Origin: an uncultured Pelagibacteraceae bacterium
GTDB taxonomy: Bacteria; Pseudomonadota; Alphaproteobacteria; Pelagibacterales; Pelagibacteraceae
Length of the DNA stretch: 64,000 nt
Assembly: GCA_902625125.1 (NCBI GenBank)
Contig: CACOAB010000001.1
Coordinates: 1 to 64,000, forward strand
Direction of reading: 5' to 3'
Each line of letters starts with the position of its first letter. Within the stretch, counting starts at the first letter, position 1. The position numbers were made by a program, and so were the translations under genes. Of the stretch, positions 8,949 through 16,629 are shown piece by piece. Below the pieces are notes generated by a model. The model saw nothing but the letters and a program-made list of their open reading frames with translations, was not told the DNA's origin and ran no database searches.

Positions 8949-8958
8949 ACCCCTTATT
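8931..8958 (-). repeat. 10-bp perfect inverted repeat spanning a start codon
   Basis: On the minus strand AATAAGGGGT and ACCCCTTATT flank the 8-base loop ATGAGTTC. The loop begins with the probable start codon of the small membrane protein, and the 5' arm contains its only SD-like sequence. It could be a translation-control hairpin or a terminator for the upstream lipoprotein gene; the bases after the stem are only moderately T-rich. Confidence 0.6.
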
Positions 8959-8988
8959 ATCATAAATTATTTTAATTTAAATAACTAT

Positions 8989-9192
8989 TTAGCTGTCTAG
9001 ACAATTTGACTTATTAATTCTTTTGTCAAAATCTTTCTGAGCTTCTTTGCTTACTACCCAAACATAAGAAGACTCTTGTAATTGGCTAGCATCAGCAATC
9101 GTACAACGTTTGCCAATTTTCACTTTGGCCATGTTTCCACCTGCACAGTTTGTTAGCAAAAGTAATAGAGATATAATAGATAATGTTTTCAT
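8989..9192 (-). CDS. small lipoprotein
   Basis: This 67-residue protein has a type II signal peptide: MKTLSIISLLLLLTNCAGG, with a lipobox LLTNC putting the lipidated Cys at residue 16. The mature part (about 50 residues) contains two further Cys (RCTIAD and SNCLD) that could form a disulfide. No known domain was recognised. It is transcribed toward the small membrane protein and the MBL-fold hydrolase, so all three may be envelope proteins of one transcript. Confidence 0.7.
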   Translation of the reverse strand: MKTLSIISLLLLLTNCAGGNMAKVKIGKRCTIADASQLQESSYVWVVSKEAQKDFDKRINKSNCLDS

Positions 9193-9304
9193 AGCTTAAA
9201 GTTAATTAAAAATTCTGTACTTTGCTTGTCATAAATTAGTCAAAAAAAAGAAAATTATTTTATCTTTGTTGAAATGGGACTCTTTAAAGCTTATTGTCAA
9301 TTAT

Positions 9305-9697
9305 ATGGCAGACCACATTTATAAAACAAAAGTTTATTATGAAGATACTGATGCTGGAGGCATCGTTTATTATGCAAGGTATTTACATTTTATTGAACGA
9401 GCCAGAACAGAGATGATTTATGATCATTTAGAACTTAATCATAAACAGTTAAAAGAACAATTTAATATCGTCTTTGTCGTAAGAGAATGCAATGTTAAAT
9501 ACTTAAAATCTGCAAACTTTGAGGATAATTTAGACGTTAAAACGAAAATTATAAAAAAATCACCAGTAAGACTTAACTTGTTGCAAGAGGTTTTTAAAAA
9601 TAATGAAATATTAGTTACAGCACAGGTTGAACTAGCAGTAATAGACAGTAATGGGTCTGTTAGTAAGGTTCCGAAAGATCTATTAGAAAAAATATAA
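9305..9697 (+). CDS. ybgC: acyl-CoA thioesterase, YbgC/4-HBT family
   Basis: This 130-residue hotdog-fold protein has the family signature YYEDTDAGGIVYYARYLHF, including the catalytic Asp (EDTDAGG) and the conserved FIERARTE. YbgC enzymes hydrolyse acyl-CoAs and are usually linked to tol-pal genes, but no tol gene is adjacent here. I start at 9305 (MADHIYKTKVYYED) instead of 9266, because homologues begin a few residues before the first strand. Confidence 0.88.
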   Translation: MADHIYKTKVYYEDTDAGGIVYYARYLHFIERARTEMIYDHLELNHKQLKEQFNIVFVVRECNVKYLKSANFEDNLDVKTKIIKKSPVRLNLLQEVFKNNEILVTAQVELAVIDSNGSVSKVPKDLLEKI

Positions 9698-9804
9698 ATT
9701 TGACCAATAGTAGCCAAATCTTTGCCTAAATCTGTAATTAAATTCAAATCAAGTTTGCAATTTTAGCATTACTTAAACCTCTTAAAATAAACTAAAAAGG
9801 AAAT

Positions 9805-9924
9805 ATGAAATTAAAATCATTGAAAAAAAGTAAAAACAAATCAACTATCAGAAAATTAAGAAGAGTTTCATTATTCGAGCTTCAAAACTCGCCAAAAGCT
9901 TTACTTTTTAGAGCAAGAGCTTAA
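9805..9924 (+). CDS. 39-residue basic protein (not in ORF track)
   Basis: The ATG at 9805 is preceded by AAAAAGGAAAT, a plausible SD, and opens a 39-residue frame (MKLKSLKKSKNKSTIRKLRR...ALLFRARA). The N-terminal half is strongly cationic and the C-terminal half more hydrophobic. A hairpin terminator follows 25 bases after the stop, which suggests a genuine monocistronic small gene between ybgC and purE. I do not recognise the family. Confidence 0.55.
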   Translation: MKLKSLKKSKNKSTIRKLRRVSLFELQNSPKALLFRARA

Positions 9925-9949
9925 CATCTTCCCTTTATAACTATTTAGC

Positions 9950-9977
9950 GGCCTAATAATTATTAGGCCATTGTTTT
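9950..9977 (+). terminator. intrinsic terminator before purE
   Basis: GGCCTAA and TTAGGCC pair across a 6-base loop (TAATTA) and are followed by ATTGTTTTT, a typical rho-independent terminator. It ends the small 39-residue gene and separates it from purEK. Confidence 0.75.
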
Positions 9978-10003
9978 TAAGGCTATAATTGTTAAATTGC
10001 TCT

Positions 10004-10492
10004 GTGAAAACTAAGAAACAAAATAATAAAGTAGCTATCATTATGGGCTCGCAAAGCGATTATTCTGTAATGAAAGATTGCGAAAAAATCCTTAAATTAC
10101 TTAAAGTTAAATACCAAACTTTAATAATTAGTGCCCACCGAACTCCAAAGCGAATGTTTCAGTTTGCGGAAACAGCGGAGAAAAATGGTTTTGGTGTTAT
10201 CGTAGCAGGAGCAGGCGGAGCTGCTCATCTAGCAGGCATGGTTGCCTCTTTAACTGCTTTACCTGTTTTGGGTGTTCCCATGGAAACTAAGAAAATAAAA
10301 GGCCTTGATAGTTTGCTCTCTATGGCACAAATGCCGAAAGGTGTTCCAGTAGGGTGTCTTGCAATCGATGGTGCTTTTAATGCAGGTATTCTCGCTGCTT
10401 CAATAATTAGTAATTTTGACACAAAAGTAAAATCAAATTTAGAAAGATGGAGAAGACTTCAAACTCAATCAATTAAAAAAAAACCTAAATAA
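10004..10492 (+). CDS. purE: N5-carboxyaminoimidazole ribonucleotide mutase
   Basis: PurE moves the carboxyl group from N5-CAIR to C4, giving CAIR in purine synthesis. Hallmarks are the N-terminal MGSQSDYSVM phosphate-binding loop, the SAHRTP motif and AGAGGAAHLAGM. About 162 residues is normal for class I PurE. The track starts at a TTG (9989). I prefer the GTG at 10004, since homologues begin just before the KVAIIMGS strand. TATAAT at 9984-9989 would place transcription start only a few bases upstream, so the message may be nearly leaderless. Confidence 0.9.
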   Translation: MKTKKQNNKVAIIMGSQSDYSVMKDCEKILKLLKVKYQTLIISAHRTPKRMFQFAETAEKNGFGVIVAGAGGAAHLAGMVASLTALPVLGVPMETKKIKGLDSLLSMAQMPKGVPVGCLAIDGAFNAGILAASIISNFDTKVKSNLERWRRLQTQSIKKKPK

Positions 10493-10495
10493 TTA

Positions 10496-11539
10496 ATGTC
10501 TGATATCACTTTAGGGATTATAGGCTCAGGACAATTAGGTTCACTACTTTGTCAAGCAGCTAAAAAACTTAATATTAAAACAGTGGTCATTTCTGATGAT
10601 GAACAAGGCCCCGCACAAAATTACTGTAACGAGTTTATTTATTCAAAATATAATAACAAAAGCAAGATTGATGAATTTATTGACAAAGTTGATTTTGTAA
10701 CTTTTGAATTTGAAAATATACCTGTAGATATTTTAGAAAGGATAGAGTTAAAGAAAAAAGTTTTACCTAAACCGGAAATAAATAAAATAATTCAAAATAG
10801 AAAGTTAGAGAAAACCTTTGTAAATGATTTAGGTATTAAAACTACAGATTGGGCCTTTATTAAACAGGCTGGGGATGTCGAAAAAAATAAAAACTTGTTA
10901 CCTGGAATCTTAAAGTCAAACACACTTGGTTATGATGGGCACGGTCAATTTGTTCTAAACTCGCTTGGTGATGTAAAAAAAGATTGGTGTTTTACTGCTG
11001 ATTATATTTTAGAAAAGCGGGTAAAACTTAAAAAAGAGATATCAGTTGTAATTACGAGGTATTTAAATGGTGAAACTTATATCTATGAGCCCATAGAAAA
11101 TATTCATAAAGACCAAATCTTAAATCATTCAAAAATCCCCGCAAATATAAATAAAGAAACTTTTGTCAAAGCACAGAATAGCGCAAAACTTATTTCAGAA
11201 AAATTGGATTATGTTGGCACGATGTGTGTTGAATATTTCATTGACAAAAATGATAATTTATTAGTTAATGAAATCGCCCCCAGAGTTCATAATTCAGGTC
11301 ATTTAACAATCAATGCTTTTAATATAAGCCAATTTGAAAATCATGTAAGAGCTGTTTGTGATTTAGGTCTTGAAAAAGTAGAGAAAATTTCTAACGCCGA
11401 GATGTTCAATGTTTTGGGAAAAGATATAGAAACTTATAGATCAAAAACATTTAATAATAATGAATTCTTTTATGACTATGAAAAAAAATCTATTAAAGAT
11501 AAAAGAAAAATGGGACATCTTACAATTCTAAAAAAATAA
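10496..11539 (+). CDS. purK: N5-carboxyaminoimidazole ribonucleotide synthetase
   Basis: This 347-residue ATP-grasp enzyme makes N5-CAIR from AIR, bicarbonate and ATP, the substrate for PurE encoded 4 bases upstream. The N-terminus IGSGQLGSLLCQAA and the metal/ATP region VNEIAPRVHNSGH are diagnostic of PurK. The pair is clearly co-transcribed. Its TAA directly abuts the stop of the convergent dioxygenase gene. Confidence 0.93.
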   Translation: MSDITLGIIGSGQLGSLLCQAAKKLNIKTVVISDDEQGPAQNYCNEFIYSKYNNKSKIDEFIDKVDFVTFEFENIPVDILERIELKKKVLPKPEINKIIQNRKLEKTFVNDLGIKTTDWAFIKQAGDVEKNKNLLPGILKSNTLGYDGHGQFVLNSLGDVKKDWCFTADYILEKRVKLKKEISVVITRYLNGETYIYEPIENIHKDQILNHSKIPANINKETFVKAQNSAKLISEKLDYVGTMCVEYFIDKNDNLLVNEIAPRVHNSGHLTINAFNISQFENHVRAVCDLGLEKVEKISNAEMFNVLGKDIETYRSKTFNNNEFFYDYEKKSIKDKRKMGHLTILKK

Positions 11540-12349
11540 TTATTTAATCGTTATTCTATGCATGACCCTTCTGCAATTCTTTATTTCACTAGCCATATGT
11601 AGAATACTTAAATTATCCCAAAGGCAGATATCACCTTTAGTCCACTCATATGAAAATATAAACTCTTTTTTGTTTACGTGATCCACTAAATAATTTTTTA
11701 AATATTCAGCTTTGTCTTTTTTTACATTTTTAATCCTCATTAAATGTCCTGGAGAAACATAAAGAGTTTTCTTACCATCTACGGTAATAACTATTGGATG
11801 TTCGGCCTCCATACTTTCTGAAGATCTTATTCCCATTTCTTTTTCTCGTTCAAGTCTTGTTACTGCTATCGGACCTGCTGATGAAAAAACTCCAGTAGCG
11901 TCTTTAATTTTTTTTTTAATGTCGTCTGGTAATTTGTCATAAGCATTAAAGCCGGATGAGAATATAGTATTACCTTGACCAATCGGTATCTCCATGCCCA
12001 TTAACATTGTATATCTTGGTCTATCCTTAGCTAAATAACTTGTATCCTGATGAAGCCAGCTAGAACCGAAACTTAAATTTTTATCATCAGGCTTTCTCTC
12101 GATTACATTTATAAATGGAAATTTTTCATCTAAGCCTTTAAGTCTTGGATAAATAACGGGTTGACCTATATTCTTAGCAAAATTTTGATAAGTTTCAGGA
12201 TCAAGATTTTGTTCTTTTATAAATATTACACCGTACTGGTTTAAAATCTTTTTTATTTCTGAAGCCTGATCTTGATCCAGGGTTTTTAAATTAATATCGT
12301 TAATATAAGCTCCAACATTATTTTTTCCTGGTGAGATAGATAAATTCAT
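11540..12349 (-). CDS. TauD/TfdA-family 2-oxoglutarate-dependent dioxygenase
   Basis: This 269-residue protein has the iron-binding HxD in WLHQDTSYL (about residue 99), the distal His region LWDNLSILHMA, and the 2-oxoglutarate-binding Arg in CRRVMHRITI. Members hydroxylate sulfonates, aryl-acids or similar small organic acids with Fe(II), O2 and 2-oxoglutarate. The substrate is not readable. The start abuts the yedK stop, so it is the last gene of the FAH-36aa-yedK run. Confidence 0.85.
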   Translation of the reverse strand: MNLSISPGKNNVGAYINDINLKTLDQDQASEIKKILNQYGVIFIKEQNLDPETYQNFAKNIGQPVIYPRLKGLDEKFPFINVIERKPDDKNLSFGSSWLHQDTSYLAKDRPRYTMLMGMEIPIGQGNTIFSSGFNAYDKLPDDIKKKIKDATGVFSSAGPIAVTRLEREKEMGIRSSESMEAEHPIVITVDGKKTLYVSPGHLMRIKNVKKDKAEYLKNYLVDHVNKKEFIFSYEWTKGDICLWDNLSILHMASEIKNCRRVMHRITIK

Positions 12350-12976
12350 TTAGTTTAAAGGTTTAATTAAAGTAGGGTCGTTATTTACTGGGTTATTAAC
12401 ATCTTTTGATATCTCATGGAACTTTAGTTCCGGTGGCTTAATCGAGTTTAAAATTTCCATGGCATCCTTTTTAACATTTAGATAATTGTTTATTTGACTT
12501 TGATTAATAATTAAAGGCTCTCTATGATGAATTGCACTAATTTTTTCAGTTGCTTCCCTTGTAATTAGGCAAAATTGGTTATTCTGGTATATAGCCGCAA
12601 AGAAAATCAACTCATCATTTTCTTTGGTAAAATAATAAGGAGTTTTAGTTTTATCTTCTCTTTTCCATTCGTAATAACCATCTGCAGGAACAATACATCT
12701 TGAAGTTTGAATAAGGTTTTTAAATGTAACTTTTTCCATTAAAGTTTCTTTCCTAGCATTTATAAGAGGAGAAAATTTATCAAGCTTTTTTGACCAAGCA
12801 GGGACCAATCCCCATTCATATAACTCAAGTGCTTTTCCGTTTGTGTAAGATTTTATGATTGGAAGATTTTGGGTAGGATGAGCATTAAAGTTGTCATTAT
12901 CTTCAACTTTAATATTCGTTTTAACTATATCAACTGTTTTAGTAACTGGCTTTCTTATTGTAAATCTTCCGCACAT
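12350..12976 (-). CDS. yedK: SRAP-family DNA abasic-site crosslinking protein (YedK/HMCES)
   Basis: This 208-residue protein begins MCGRFTIRKP, so Cys2 becomes the N-terminal nucleophile that forms a thiazolidine link with abasic sites in single-stranded DNA. Other family residues are visible: NARKETLMEK, GYYEWKRED and the His in IHHREPLII. It shields abasic sites during replication. Its ATG overlaps the stop of the 36-residue gene (TAATG), so translation is probably coupled. Confidence 0.92.
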   Translation of the reverse strand: MCGRFTIRKPVTKTVDIVKTNIKVEDNDNFNAHPTQNLPIIKSYTNGKALELYEWGLVPAWSKKLDKFSPLINARKETLMEKVTFKNLIQTSRCIVPADGYYEWKREDKTKTPYYFTKENDELIFFAAIYQNNQFCLITREATEKISAIHHREPLIINQSQINNYLNVKKDAMEILNSIKPPELKFHEISKDVNNPVNNDPTLIKPLN

Positions 12977-13086
12977 TATTTTTTTTTCTTTTCTCTTTTT
13001 AGTCTTCTCTTTTCTTTAAAAGTTAATTTAGCCTTTTTCATTACACTTGAGTCTTTAAAACTTTTTCCACTATATCTTTTCGACAT
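12976..13086 (-). CDS. 36-residue very basic protein (not in ORF track)
   Basis: A minus-strand ATG at 13086 opens MSKRYSGKSFKDSSVMKKAK... ending RREKKKK-like, with about 16 Lys/Arg in 36 residues. The ATG overlaps the TAA of the upstream FAH-family gene, and its own TAA overlaps the yedK ATG. This double TAATG coupling strongly suggests a real translated gene. The composition suggests nucleic-acid or ribosome binding. The family is not recognised. Confidence 0.65.
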   Translation of the reverse strand: MSKRYSGKSFKDSSVMKKAKLTFKEKRRLKREKKKK

Positions 13087-13925
13087 TAGGCCTCAACGAT
13101 TTCATATTTTTGTTCTCCTAGATGATCAACTTTAAGATGAAGTTTATCACCCACTTGTAGGAATTTTTGTGGTTTTTGCTCCATACCCGTTCCAGCAGGA
13201 GTACCGGTCGATATAATAGTACCAGTTCTTAAAGTTAGATATTTACTAATATGTGAGATTAGATATTTTACTTTAAATATCATATTTTTAGTATTTCCGT
13301 CTTGTCTGACTTCTCCATTAACACTTAAAGATAAATTAATATTATTTATATCTTTTATATGCTCTTTTGTTATCAAAGTTCCACCAGCAGGAGCACACCA
13401 GGATTTACCAAGTGTCCAATGTCCATTACCAATTACTTTTTGAGCATGGCGATCAGAAATATCGTTCAATATAAAATAGCCGAAAACATAATCTAACGCT
13501 TCATCCTCTGAAACGTTCGATGCTTCTTTTCCTATCACAACAGCAAGTTCAACCTCATAATCTAATTTTTCTTGTGTTTTATTTTTTTTAATTGGATCAA
13601 AGGGCCCCTGAAGACAATCAGGACTTTTATTAAATACAATTGGATAATCTGGAATTTTAGACCCTGTTTGTTCAGCATGGAGTGAATAATTTAAGCCGAT
13701 ACAAAGAATATTACTTGGCCTATTAATACAAGATCCAATTCGAATGTCCTTTTTAATCTCTGGCAGTGCTTCTAATTTAATTTGCTCTAATTTTTTTAAA
13801 TTATCAAAGTTTATAGTTTCAGGGTTTAAGTCTTTAATATGAGAAGAGAGATCTCTCATAATATTATTGTCATCCAAGGCTGCAACTTTTTCTCTTCCAA
13901 TATCTCCAACTCTTAATAATTTCAT
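13086..13925 (-). CDS. fumarylacetoacetate hydrolase (FAH) family protein
   Basis: This 279-residue protein has the FAH fold signature: ILCIGLNYSLHAEQTG near residue 74, metal ligands in DYEVELAVVIGKEA (E-x-E...D type), and ISTGTPAGTGM near the C-terminus. Members hydrolyse C-C bonds or tautomerise 2-oxo acids; many bacterial paralogues act on ureidoglycolate-like or oxaloacetate-type compounds. The exact substrate is unknown. It heads a coupled run with the 36-residue protein, YedK and the dioxygenase. Confidence 0.87.
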   Translation of the reverse strand: MKLLRVGDIGREKVAALDDNNIMRDLSSHIKDLNPETINFDNLKKLEQIKLEALPEIKKDIRIGSCINRPSNILCIGLNYSLHAEQTGSKIPDYPIVFNKSPDCLQGPFDPIKKNKTQEKLDYEVELAVVIGKEASNVSEDEALDYVFGYFILNDISDRHAQKVIGNGHWTLGKSWCAPAGGTLITKEHIKDINNINLSLSVNGEVRQDGNTKNMIFKVKYLISHISKYLTLRTGTIISTGTPAGTGMEQKPQKFLQVGDKLHLKVDHLGEQKYEIVEA

Positions 13926-13949
13926 GCAATAATTTTAGATAAGAATTGT

Positions 13950-14396
13950 CTATTTTACAAATCTTTTAATTCTTTCTTCAGTAGTCGTATCAGGACCAGA
14001 GTATGGAGTTTCATAAGAATTAGTCTTGGTTAAAACATCAATTCCTTTTGTGAAAATAAAAATAAAAAAAACTATAAAAAATATTGCGAAAATTTTTGCT
14101 GGATTATAGTTTCCTGATTGAAAGACACTAATAGGTTGCTCTTGTTTTTTATGAAAAAATTTAAAAGTTAAATATACTGCAATAATTAAACCTATGTGAG
14201 CCATAACTACTCCAGCCCAACCGAAAATGAAGGAAGTTACGCTAAAAACGTACAAACTAAAAACAGTTGACCAAACAAATGATAATACGATCAAAATTTG
14301 AAGCCTCACAGATTTTGGTAAGCTTCTTAAGTCATTTTTACTATCATCGAACATAATGTTCGCTGCCTCTGTCATCCAATTTTTAAAGCTTTCCAT
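13950..14396 (-). CDS. small multi-span membrane protein, unknown
   Basis: This 148-residue protein has a cytoplasmic-looking N-terminus (MESFKNWMTEAANIM), two hydrophobic spans at about residues 32-54 and 58-78, and a third at about 96-117 (IFAIFFIVFFIFIF), with a polar Arg/Lys tail. No conserved domain is recognised. It lies 24 bases upstream of the FAH-family gene on the same strand. Confidence 0.7.
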   Translation of the reverse strand: MESFKNWMTEAANIMFDDSKNDLRSLPKSVRLQILIVLSFVWSTVFSLYVFSVTSFIFGWAGVVMAHIGLIIAVYLTFKFFHKKQEQPISVFQSGNYNPAKIFAIFFIVFFIFIFTKGIDVLTKTNSYETPYSGPDTTTEERIKRFVK

Positions 14397-14434
14397 AAGA
14401 AGTTTATATACTTTTTAAAACGAAATTAAAATTA

Positions 14435-15013
14435 TTATAAATTTTGCACTAATTTTCTTACTTTTTTCATGTGTCTATTAAATCTCTGTGTTGTCATGCC
14501 AGGCAGAACTTCATAAAATCTTATATAAGTAGTTTTCATTCCACCTAACTTAAGCACTCCAGCTTTAATTCTTCTAAAAGGTATATTCTGAAACCAAGTT
14601 TGTATTGAAAACCAATTTCCACCATAGGACATTGACACTATAGCTTTTTTATTTTTCATAGCACCTGCAACTGGATACCCCCAATTACCAACCAATCTTT
14701 TGAAAGAAAAAAACCATTTAGGAGCTAAGACTAAATCAACCCAGTTTTCTAAAATCGCAGTTGCCCTTAAATTATAGCAAGGTGAAATCATTAATAAGAT
14801 ATCGCTTTGTTCTAATCTTTTTCTATAATCAAGCACTTGTTCACTGGGTGCAGACCCATCAAAAAAAGGGATTGGTTTTTCCTCATGTAAATTTATTAAA
14901 TCAATTTCGTGACCTAACTTTTGAGCTTCTTCTACAAATGTGTCTCTAATAGATTGATTAAAACATTTTTTTGTATTGTGATGGCCGTAAACAATGAAAA
15001 TTTTTTTAGACAT
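14435..15013 (-). CDS. NAD(P)H dehydrogenase (quinone), flavodoxin-like fold
   Basis: This 192-residue protein belongs to the Flavodoxin_2/KefF-MdaB family. It has IFIVYGHHNTKKCFNQSI at the FMN/FAD phosphate loop, ILLMISPCYNLRATAIL at the second flavin contact, and VSMSYGGNW at the third. It would reduce quinones by two electrons using NAD(P)H. It starts 2 bases after the stop of the 51-residue membrane protein on the same strand. Confidence 0.85.
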   Translation of the reverse strand: MSKKIFIVYGHHNTKKCFNQSIRDTFVEEAQKLGHEIDLINLHEEKPIPFFDGSAPSEQVLDYRKRLEQSDILLMISPCYNLRATAILENWVDLVLAPKWFFSFKRLVGNWGYPVAGAMKNKKAIVSMSYGGNWFSIQTWFQNIPFRRIKAGVLKLGGMKTTYIRFYEVLPGMTTQRFNRHMKKVRKLVQNL

Positions 15014-15015
15014 CT

Positions 15016-15171
15016 TTAATTGTCTATATCATTTTTTTTACTTTTTCGTATTATAAATCCTGAGCCTATCCCCACTGCAATTGCAGAAATAACCCATGAA
15101 TATTCTTGTTTACTAAAAAGAACTAAGAGGCCAAAGCCTATAATGATTACTCCTAATAGCTTATTATCCAT
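15016..15171 (-). CDS. 51-residue two-span membrane protein (not in ORF track)
   Basis: The minus-strand ATG at 15171 opens a 51-residue frame: MDNKLLGVIIIGFGLLVLFS then KQEYSWVISAIAVGIGSGFI and a basic tail ending IRKSKKNDIDN. Two hydrophobic spans (about 5-20 and 26-41) suggest a helical hairpin with a cytoplasmic basic end. It ends 2 bases before the flavodoxin-fold gene start, so they are probably co-transcribed. Its function is unknown. Confidence 0.6.
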   Translation of the reverse strand: MDNKLLGVIIIGFGLLVLFSKQEYSWVISAIAVGIGSGFIIRKSKKNDIDN

Positions 15172-15230
15172 TGACAAATATAATCGTTATAATAAAGTTT
15201 CATTACCCATATGTCATGGGAAAAAAGACT

Positions 15231-15262
15231 CGGCATTCGCATGCCGGACTCCATAAGGGAGT
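15231..15262 (+). promoter_or_regulatory. two stacked RNA hairpins upstream of a small gene
   Basis: CGGCAT-TCGC-ATGCCG (15231-15246) and ACTCC-ATAAG-GGAGT (15248-15262) form adjacent perfect stems, unusual in this AT-rich DNA. A TATAAT lies at 15188-15193. The hairpins would fall in the leader of the 63-residue gene if its SD-supported start at 15291 is right, or inside the coding region if translation starts at 15216. Confidence 0.5.
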
Positions 15263-15290
15263 TGCAAAGCGGTTGAAGAAAGGAGATGTG

Positions 15291-15482
15291 ATGGATAGAT
15301 TTTCACGTTTGCTTGGTAAGTTCAGCCGAGAAAAGTCAGAGGCTAAACTAGCAAGCACACTTAACAAAAAAGCTGAAGCTCCAGAGGCTAATGCAAATGG
15401 AACGAGCGGCTATTTGATTAAGGAAGGTAAAAACGCTGGGAAAATTCTCAAGCATTTAAAAACTGACCGATCAAAACTTTAA
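15291..15482 (+). CDS. small protein of atypical base composition, unknown
   Basis: The ATG at 15291 follows AAAGGAGATGTG, one of the best SD sites in the window, and gives 63 residues (MDRFSRLLGKFSREKSEAKL...). The same frame is open upstream to 15216 (MGKKTRHSH...) and 15171, so an 88-residue version is possible. Arg is encoded by CGG/CGT/CGA as well as AGA, and GC is visibly above its neighbours. A strong terminator follows. The protein is basic, probably soluble, with an Ala/Glu/Asn-rich linker in the middle. I do not recognise it. Confidence 0.55.
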   Translation: MDRFSRLLGKFSREKSEAKLASTLNKKAEAPEANANGTSGYLIKEGKNAGKILKHLKTDRSKL

Positions 15483-15493
15483 TTAATCTTATG

Positions 15494-15525
15494 GAGTGGG
15501 GTTTAAATACCCCACTCAAGTCTTT
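15494..15525 (+). terminator. intrinsic terminator before rlmN
   Basis: GAGTGGGGT (15494-15502) and ACCCCACTC (15509-15517) form a perfect 9-bp stem with a 6-base TTAAAT loop, followed by AAGTCTTT. It ends the small atypical gene. The ORF-track start of rlmN at 15496 lies inside this hairpin, which argues for the later start. Confidence 0.75.
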
Positions 15526-15537
15526 AATATAAAATCA

Positions 15538-16629
15538 ATGAATAAACAGAACTTCTTTGATCTCAATTTTGATCAATTAAAAAATTTTTTAATTGAAAAA
15601 GTAGAAGTTGATGAAAAAAAAGCAAAGATGCGTGCACAGCAAATGTTTAATGCTGTTTATAAGAAAAATATAAAAAAATTTGATGAACTTACGACATTTG
15701 GATTGGAGCTAAGAGATAAAATTAAAGATCTAATTAGTTTAGAAAAACCTAAAATAATTGATATTCAAAAATCTAAAGATGGAACAATTAAATTTCTACT
15801 TGAACTTAAAGATAAAAGGAATGTGGAAAGTGTATTAATACCCGATAAATCTCAAAGTCGATATACGATTTGTTTATCGGTATCAGTAGGTTGTTATTTG
15901 TCATGTGAGTTTTGTGCAACAGCTCAAATTTCAAAAAAACTAGTTAGAAATTTAACTCCAGGTGAAATTATTTCTCAAATTATTTTATGTAAAGATTATA
16001 TTGACGATTGGTCGACACAAAAAAAGATTACCAATCAAGTTTTAATGGGTGAGGGATCACCTTTTTTAAATTTAGATAATGTTAAAGTAGCAATTGATAA
16101 CTCAAAAAATAAAGATGGACTTGAATATGGAAGAACTAGAATAACAGTTAGTACTGTGGGGGTTGGAATTAAAAAAGATAATATGGATGCCATTGAGTGG
16201 GCGGCAAAAGAACTTGATGTTTATCTAGCTTGGAGTTTGCATAGTTCAATTCCAAAACACAGATCTAAGATTATGCCTATCAATGAAAAATATTCTATAA
16301 ATTCATTAGTTCCTCAATTAAAAAAATATTATGACAAAACAAAATTACCCATTTTTATTGAATGGATCTGCTTAGAGGAAAATATGACCGAAGAACATGC
16401 CAATGAATTAGTAAAGATAATGAAAAAAGTTCCATCAAAACTAAATTTGATTGAATTTAACCCTCTTGCAAATAAAAGTTTTAAACCTGCCTCACAAGAT
16501 AATATAGATAAGTTTTCAAAAATTATACAAGACAATGGTTTCCTATCTCTTTTTAGAAGAAGTAGAGGTAGAGACATCAATGCATCTTGCGGATCTTTAG
16601 CAAATAAGAAAGGTATAGGTAATGGATAA
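15538..16629 (+). CDS. rlmN: 23S rRNA (adenine-C2)-methyltransferase, radical SAM
   Basis: This 363-residue radical-SAM enzyme has the cluster motif CYLSCEFC (CxxxCxxC) followed by ATAQISKKLVRNLTPGEI, as in RlmN. The C-terminal RSRGRDINASCGSLA carries the second catalytic Cys that forms the methyl-Cys/RNA intermediate. It methylates A2503 of 23S rRNA and A37 of some tRNAs. I start at 15538 (MNKQNFFDL), because 15496 falls in the preceding terminator. Confidence 0.9.
   Translation: MNKQNFFDLNFDQLKNFLIEKVEVDEKKAKMRAQQMFNAVYKKNIKKFDELTTFGLELRDKIKDLISLEKPKIIDIQKSKDGTIKFLLELKDKRNVESVLIPDKSQSRYTICLSVSVGCYLSCEFCATAQISKKLVRNLTPGEIISQIILCKDYIDDWSTQKKITNQVLMGEGSPFLNLDNVKVAIDNSKNKDGLEYGRTRITVSTVGVGIKKDNMDAIEWAAKELDVYLAWSLHSSIPKHRSKIMPINEKYSINSLVPQLKKYYDKTKLPIFIEWICLEENMTEEHANELVKIMKKVPSKLNLIEFNPLANKSFKPASQDNIDKFSKIIQDNGFLSLFRRSRGRDINASCGSLANKKGIGNG

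Noticed and set aside
15020-15256. 78-residue plus-strand ORF
   Set aside because: It lies antisense to the 51-residue membrane protein, has low-complexity content and no SD.
15200-15480. Possible tmRNA or RNase P RNA, given the higher GC and hairpins
   Set aside because: No T-loop GTTCRANNC arm with CCA, no tag peptide ending in ALAA-type residues, and no GAGGAAAGTCC core of RNase P were found.
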